A stretch of 64,000 nucleotides of DNA from GWE2-51-13 sp942492825. Lineage in GTDB: Bacteria; Bacillota_I; Bacilli_A; Erysipelotrichales; Erysipelotrichaceae. The DNA lies in assembly GCA_942492825.1 (NCBI GenBank), contig OW818635.1:806001-870000 (forward strand), given 5' to 3'. The notes below the pieces were generated by a model. That model was given only the letters and a program-made list of their open reading frames with translations. It was not told the DNA's origin and did not search any database. The position numbers and the translations under genes were made by a program. Shown one piece after another: positions 60,026 to 64,000 of the stretch. Position 1 is the stretch's first letter, and each line of letters opens with the position of its first letter.

Positions 60026-61352
60026 TTAAGATGTAAGGGAATCAAGAACTTTTTTGAATTCTACCTCATTCTCAATCATACATGCTTCAAAATCTTTGTA
60101 TTGAGCAACATTTCTGGGAACTTTAAACCCATGTTTAACCACACATATGTTGTTTCTCTCTACCACATTTCCCTCATATGTAGAACCGCTATTCATCCAA
60201 AGTTGTAAATCCGATGTGTCTTCTATTTCTGGATAAAAATAGTATCCTTTCTTGGCATCAAACCTAAACATATATGCAAGCAGCTGTAAATAGTCCTTGT
60301 TACCAATATTATCAATCGGCTTGTACTTAGCATCTGCAATAATGCGGGGCTCGCTACTTTTGCTTATGAAATCCGGATAAATTAAACCAATGTTTCCTGC
60401 AAATAGTCGTTGTGCACCTTTTCTTCCCTTGTTCATCGGATGATAAAATCGGCTAGAAACAAGTTTATTGATATATTCCTCCCAAAGCCAAGCACCATCA
60501 AAAAGAATTCCATAAATTTGACGTGTGCCGGATCCAATCTGGTGTTTTTGATGTTGAAGAATCAATAAGCACAATTGTTGTAACGCTCTATACTCACGGA
60601 AATACGCATGTCTAATAGTGTTTCGTTTATTATCTGCAATTATTTTACGTTTATCGTAATGTTCATACTCAGGTGTCGCATCAACAACGAGTTTTACTTC
60701 TTCTTTTATCCTTGTGAGAAGTTTTCTTCCAAATTGTTTTTCCTTGATAAATTCTATCGTGTGTCGAACTAACTCCATTAAAATAATTATCATATGAATA
60801 TTCTCTCTGACTATATGCCACATTCCCAGTAAAAGGCGTATTCAGATAAATGTGGCGAGCAATATCAATCGTGCCTTTTATGTTACTATCGTTGTATCTG
60901 TTGCGAATGTACATCTTAAACATACCCTTTCTAGCGGCTGTTTTAAGGTAGTGCGGAAAAAGGAAGAGCAAAAAGTTAAACAATTTTCTTTCTTGATCGG
61001 TATCTGTTTCTAGGTCAACAATATTGGGATATTCAAAAACACAACTGAGCAGATACTGAAAGAAGTAGTCGCTATTATCAGTACAGAATCTGGATTCAAT
61101 GATAAGTCGCTCATTGCCACAGCCAAGAAATCCCATAACATTTCCTGTTTGAAATGAATCTTTTACACTTTGCAGAATCATCTGATCTTTTGTTATGTCT
61201 TCAGCATCCTTTAAAATCTCAGGGAATATGAAAATTCCATCTCTTTCAAGTTGTTCGAGCGTCTTGTCTGCTATTTTGTTTGTAATTGATTCAATTTCCG
61301 AAAAATCACTTTTTAGGAATAATAAATTATCTTTAATTTTCAACTGCTTCAT
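60026..61352 (-). pseudogene. mcrC: McrC-type restriction endonuclease subunit, frameshifted
   Basis: Two overlapping frames together make one McrC (about 430 aa). The first (61352-60681) gives the N-terminal part including MYIRNRYND, IKGTIDIARHI and AYSQREYSYDN, then runs out of homology. The second (from about 60790 to 60026) resumes exactly there with MELVRHTIEFIKEKQFG and carries the PD-(D/E)xK nuclease core YPDFISK...IIADAKYK. The shift lies in AT-rich sequence near 60777-60790, where one surplus base would explain it. McrC supplies the nuclease that McrB drives, so as read the system would not cut unless frameshifting occurs or the base is a sequence error. The start overlaps mcrB by 20 bases. 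Confidence 0.85.
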
Positions 61353-63420
61353 CAAAACTACCTTCGTTCAGCTTTTTATAGCCGTATGCCTTTGCAAACT
61401 TATTCATGATGATATCTTCATTGTAGATTCCTTGAATATATTCTTTTAAGAGTGGTCTGAGATAGTCCGTCCAAAGTTGGTCAAAACTCAAGGTCTTGAG
61501 TTTCAAGAAGTATGATGCTCCAATCTGATAGTTTTCGTTAAGCCCCTCAGTACTAGCTATTTCCTTATTTAGTAAAGACATACGCCGAATCGCTTCTGTT
61601 TCGAGTTCCTCATCATCCAAAGTGTCAAGCATTTCCAACCGTTCGTCCGCTTTCAGTTCGACAAATCTGAATCTACGTCTCATAGCAAAGTCAAAGCTGT
61701 CTACAGATCGGTCAATATCATTCATAGTACCGATAATATAGATATTTTCCGGAAGATAAAACTTTTCATTTGGGTCGGAATGAAGATTTGCATATTGTGT
61801 TGAAACTTCACCGGCTCTGCCACGATAACCAGGATCAATAGCGAAGAACAGCTCTCCAAAAATCTTTGAAATTTCACCTCGATTTATCTCATCGATGATA
61901 AAAATGTACTTTTTTAAATTTTCCTGTTTAGTTAGGTCTTTTGACGTAGTCATTTTCTTCGCCTTTATAGCATTATATATAGCAAAGTAATATGAATGAC
62001 TTTGGGTTGAGAATTTTTTCCCGAAGAAATTGGTGACATTTCGAATTTTCTCAAATTTTACATCGGATTCCATCATTTTCTTTATTGTGTCTATACTAAG
62101 ACTGAGTCTGTCAAAAGTTGTATTTCCAGGAATTGAGATGCCCACGTATTTCTCGTCAACACTTGTGATATAGAACGTATTGCCATTTATTGTTTTTAGC
62201 TCATCAGTCCCAAGTTCGATGTCCGAAAAGAAATTCTCAATTGCTTCCATAATTGAGCCCTCAATCTCGATGGCTTCTTTGGTTTTTTGGGAATCTTCGT
62301 AGTTTTTCCTTGCTCGCTCAACGAATTTTTTGAAAACGCCGTCCTGAAGTTCAAAACCCATGGAGCCGTCATCATTTACCCTTGGGCGAAGTCCCTCAAT
62401 AAAGTCAGTGTAATCATAACTCGGATGGAACTGAACAAACTCTACTTGCTTCTTCTGTTCCTGCGACAGTAATGAGTAATTATCAAAGTATCCGTTACTG
62501 ATTATATCGGTTGCGATTTCTTTTGCAAGGTAGGATTTGCCAGTACCTGGTGCACCGCGGAATATTATGTTCTTAGATTCAACTAGCATTGTAGAATATG
62601 GATTCCTATACCCAGCAAATTGTTGAACCAGTTCCTCTGCAAGAATGGCTTCTTTTTCTACTTGAACAGTTTCCTTCTCATCCTTCTCGCGATATATTAG
62701 GATAAACTGATCACCTTCTTCACCAAATCGTTTCAGGCACTCTTGTGTGAATGCAATCGTTGAAAATATGTTCCAACAATAAATGACAAATTGCCAACCA
62801 TTATCGTATCCGTACGTTAAATACTCAATTGTATTGCGATTCTTTTTATACTCAGCGACACTTGAATAAATCCCTCGAATGAAATCACTAGCAGCGGTAT
62901 AACGGCAAATCGGAAATTCTTCTTGATCTTTAGTGGACAACCCCGCAAGTTCTCTTTCGAATATTTGACAGGCTATTCGAGGCATAGTCTGGTTGGTATT
63001 TCTTCTCTCGTTTTTAGCATAATTTCGTCGAATAATACTACCATTGGCCTTTTTAAAATACGCATCTAGCGATTTGTACTTATCTCCTAGAACCAAGTTG
63101 TCCAAAGTAAAACGCTCATCAGTTGAGACAACCTTTTCAGCTGTTATCGTTAACTCATATTTTTCCTGCTTTGTCTCGATCACGAAGCCCAAACTAATCA
63201 AAAAGTTCTTTGCCTCAACAGCATTATAACCTTCCGATGCTATATCAGTACCGTTGGCCAGATGATCTGCGATGGCAATAACATACTTGGGTGGATATTT
63301 TTTCCCATCTTCAGTGACAAACTCATACTTTGTACTTCTATTCTTGTCGGGGATACCGTTCTCGTCAATGAACTTAAGAGAATTGATAATATCCTGTTTG
63401 TTTATTTTAGGAATAGCCAT
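61333..63420 (-). CDS. mcrB: McrB-type GTP-dependent restriction subunit (AAA+)
   Basis: A 695-residue protein starting at the ATG at 63420 with GGGGGAG. Residues about 1-85 (KKYPPKYVIAIADHL, ISLGF) resemble the small N-terminal head domain of ScoMcrA-like modification-dependent enzymes. From about 285 it is a McrB AAA+ GTPase: Walker A GAPGTGKS, FVQFHPSYDYTDFIEGLRP, IDEINRGEISKIFGELF, GTMNDIDRSVDSFDFAMRRRF. It forms rings that translocate DNA and activate McrC at methylated or otherwise modified sites. The modification recognised cannot be read from sequence. It is intact while its partner is frameshifted. Confidence 0.92.
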   Translation of the reverse strand: MAIPKINKQDIINSLKFIDENGIPDKNRSTKYEFVTEDGKKYPPKYVIAIADHLANGTDIASEGYNAVEAKNFLISLGFVIETKQEKYELTITAEKVVSTDERFTLDNLVLGDKYKSLDAYFKKANGSIIRRNYAKNERRNTNQTMPRIACQIFERELAGLSTKDQEEFPICRYTAASDFIRGIYSSVAEYKKNRNTIEYLTYGYDNGWQFVIYCWNIFSTIAFTQECLKRFGEEGDQFILIYREKDEKETVQVEKEAILAEELVQQFAGYRNPYSTMLVESKNIIFRGAPGTGKSYLAKEIATDIISNGYFDNYSLLSQEQKKQVEFVQFHPSYDYTDFIEGLRPRVNDDGSMGFELQDGVFKKFVERARKNYEDSQKTKEAIEIEGSIMEAIENFFSDIELGTDELKTINGNTFYITSVDEKYVGISIPGNTTFDRLSLSIDTIKKMMESDVKFEKIRNVTNFFGKKFSTQSHSYYFAIYNAIKAKKMTTSKDLTKQENLKKYIFIIDEINRGEISKIFGELFFAIDPGYRGRAGEVSTQYANLHSDPNEKFYLPENIYIIGTMNDIDRSVDSFDFAMRRRFRFVELKADERLEMLDTLDDEELETEAIRRMSLLNKEIASTEGLNENYQIGASYFLKLKTLSFDQLWTDYLRPLLKEYIQGIYNEDIIMNKFAKAYGYKKLNEGSFDEAVEN

Positions 63421-63523
63421 ATAATCTCCCCCTTGTAGTTTAATACTTTTGTCTTTTACCATAAACTTAAAGATTATTGGAGTAAATGATTTAGATTGAT
63501 TCTAAATCACTGACGAGATATTT

Positions 63524-63924
63524 CTAAGCTTGAATGTTAATTGTTGACTTCCAACTTCTATATCCTTCTAAGTCGACATTTACTTGTTTAATTATTAGTC
63601 CTAGAACAAATACATCGTCAACTTAACCACCTGGAAGAGGATCAGGTATTAAATCTAGTGGATTTACAAAATAAATAATGCCAATAATAATCAAAACTAT
63701 TGAACCTTTAGGAATCTCTTTGTAAGTTCCGTTCGACCAATCCCTAACTAAACCTAAGAGTAGCATTAATCGTTAATAGGTTTCTTCAAGTTGAACAGAG
63801 AAGTCTATAGTTTCAGCTTTAGTAATGGCATCTCTAACTAGTTGCCCTGCTTTCTCTTTATCGTTGACATATACCATCGCTTTTTTCCTAGTTTCTTCTT
63901 AAGATCGCTAATACTAATGTCCAT
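63524..63924 (-). pseudogene. Broken DUF1232 (YkvA-like) gene
   Basis: From an ATG at 63924 (AAAGGGGAAG upstream) the frame reads MDISISDLKKKLGKK, then needs one extra A in an A-run near 63882 to continue as AMVYVNDKEKAGQLVRDA. In that frame a TAA (63773-63775) and a second TAA (63623-63625) interrupt the DUF1232 core VNPLDLIPDPLPGG...VDDVFVLGLI, and the frame ends at TAG (63524-63526). With these three lesions it is a pseudogene. It is related to but distinct from the intact gene at 59298. Confidence 0.75.
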
Positions 63925-64000
63925 TTGTCTTCCCCTTTATTACATATAGATACTATATCAATAGCATCGAATGTGTTCAATGAATTTGGGTGTAACAAAC

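Larger units (their letters stand above)
53101..64000. mobile_element. AT-rich accessory island (one edge near 53.1 kb)
   Basis: From about 53.1 kb to the end of the window the sequence becomes visibly AT-rich, intergenic gaps lengthen, and content changes to a restriction system, a DNA methyltransferase remnant, a lipoprotein, SPFH/SHOCT proteins, broken genes and a diverged repeat. No integrase, transposase or attachment repeat was found, so the type of element is open and the right edge lies outside. Confidence 0.5.

Noticed and set aside
1..64000. tRNA, rRNA or CRISPR arrays
   Set aside because: No tRNA-like cloverleaf, rRNA segment or regularly spaced repeat-spacer series was seen on either strand by eye.

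Overview
The window looks like a chromosomal segment of a low- to mid-GC, probably anaerobic Bacillota (Firmicutes). The basis is strong GGAGG ribosome binding sites, GTG/TTG starts, tight operons with 4-bp overlaps, U-rich terminators, mannose-family PTS genes and oxygen-sensitive enzymes (glycyl radical enzymes, corrinoid proteins, Fe-S flavoprotein). TGA is used as a stop, so the code is standard. An Erysipelotrichia-like host is my guess, not something the sequence proves. About 1-53 kb is moderately GC-rich; about 53-64 kb is clearly AT-rich and carries a type IV restriction locus, broken genes and repeats, so it reads as an acquired island.

Region 1 (1-13.6 kb, minus strand) holds the most unusual content. 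One long operon encodes a DeoR-type regulator, 3-hexulose-6-phosphate synthase, 6-phospho-3-hexuloisomerase, two MtaA/URO-D-like methyltransferases (one fused to a thioredoxin-like domain), a CobW-like GTPase, a DUF1638-type protein, a corrinoid protein, its RACo-type reductive activator, a DeoC-type aldolase, a glycyl radical enzyme (GRE) and its radical-SAM activase. A second GRE, cut by the window edge, lies just downstream behind its own promoter and a 30-bp palindrome. Together they suggest a pathway that cleaves a methylated compound, moves methyl groups through a corrinoid and handles C1/C2 aldehydes.

Region 2 (13.7-22.5 kb) has two unrecognised membrane-associated proteins, a c-di-GMP signalling operon (PAS-GGDEF, LytS-like histidine kinase, REC-HD-GYP), a DeoR-nanE pair, a GT14-like glycosyltransferase and an orphan XRE antitoxin-like protein. 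Region 3 (22.7-43.7 kb) is a large sugar and amino-sugar block: a mannose-family PTS with a SIS deglycase/deaminase-like protein, a second nanE, cupin phosphoglucose isomerase, two mannose-6-phosphate isomerases (one with a fused N-terminal kinase-like domain), a GntR regulator, NagA, PHP phosphatase, KDPG aldolase, phosphotriesterase-like hydrolase, FAD oxidoreductase, SDR, three SIS proteins of the UPF0309 type, an SGNH hydrolase, a PatB-like lyase and a TetR regulator.

Region 4 (43.8-53.1 kb) has HypB, a large Fe-S/FAD oxidoreductase, HypA and a polytopic membrane protein with no hydrogenase in sight, then a DUF1722 protein, a 5'-nucleotidase-like phosphatase and a PAS-GAF-PAS-HD-GYP gene split by an in-frame TAG. 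Region 5 (53.1-64 kb, AT-rich) has a small HTH protein, a lipoprotein, a DUF4234-SHOCT membrane protein, an SPFH-SHOCT protein next to a zinc-ribbon protein, a DNA methyltransferase remnant, an intact and a broken DUF1232 gene, and mcrB followed by a frameshifted mcrC. I saw no rRNA, tRNA, CRISPR array or intact transposase.
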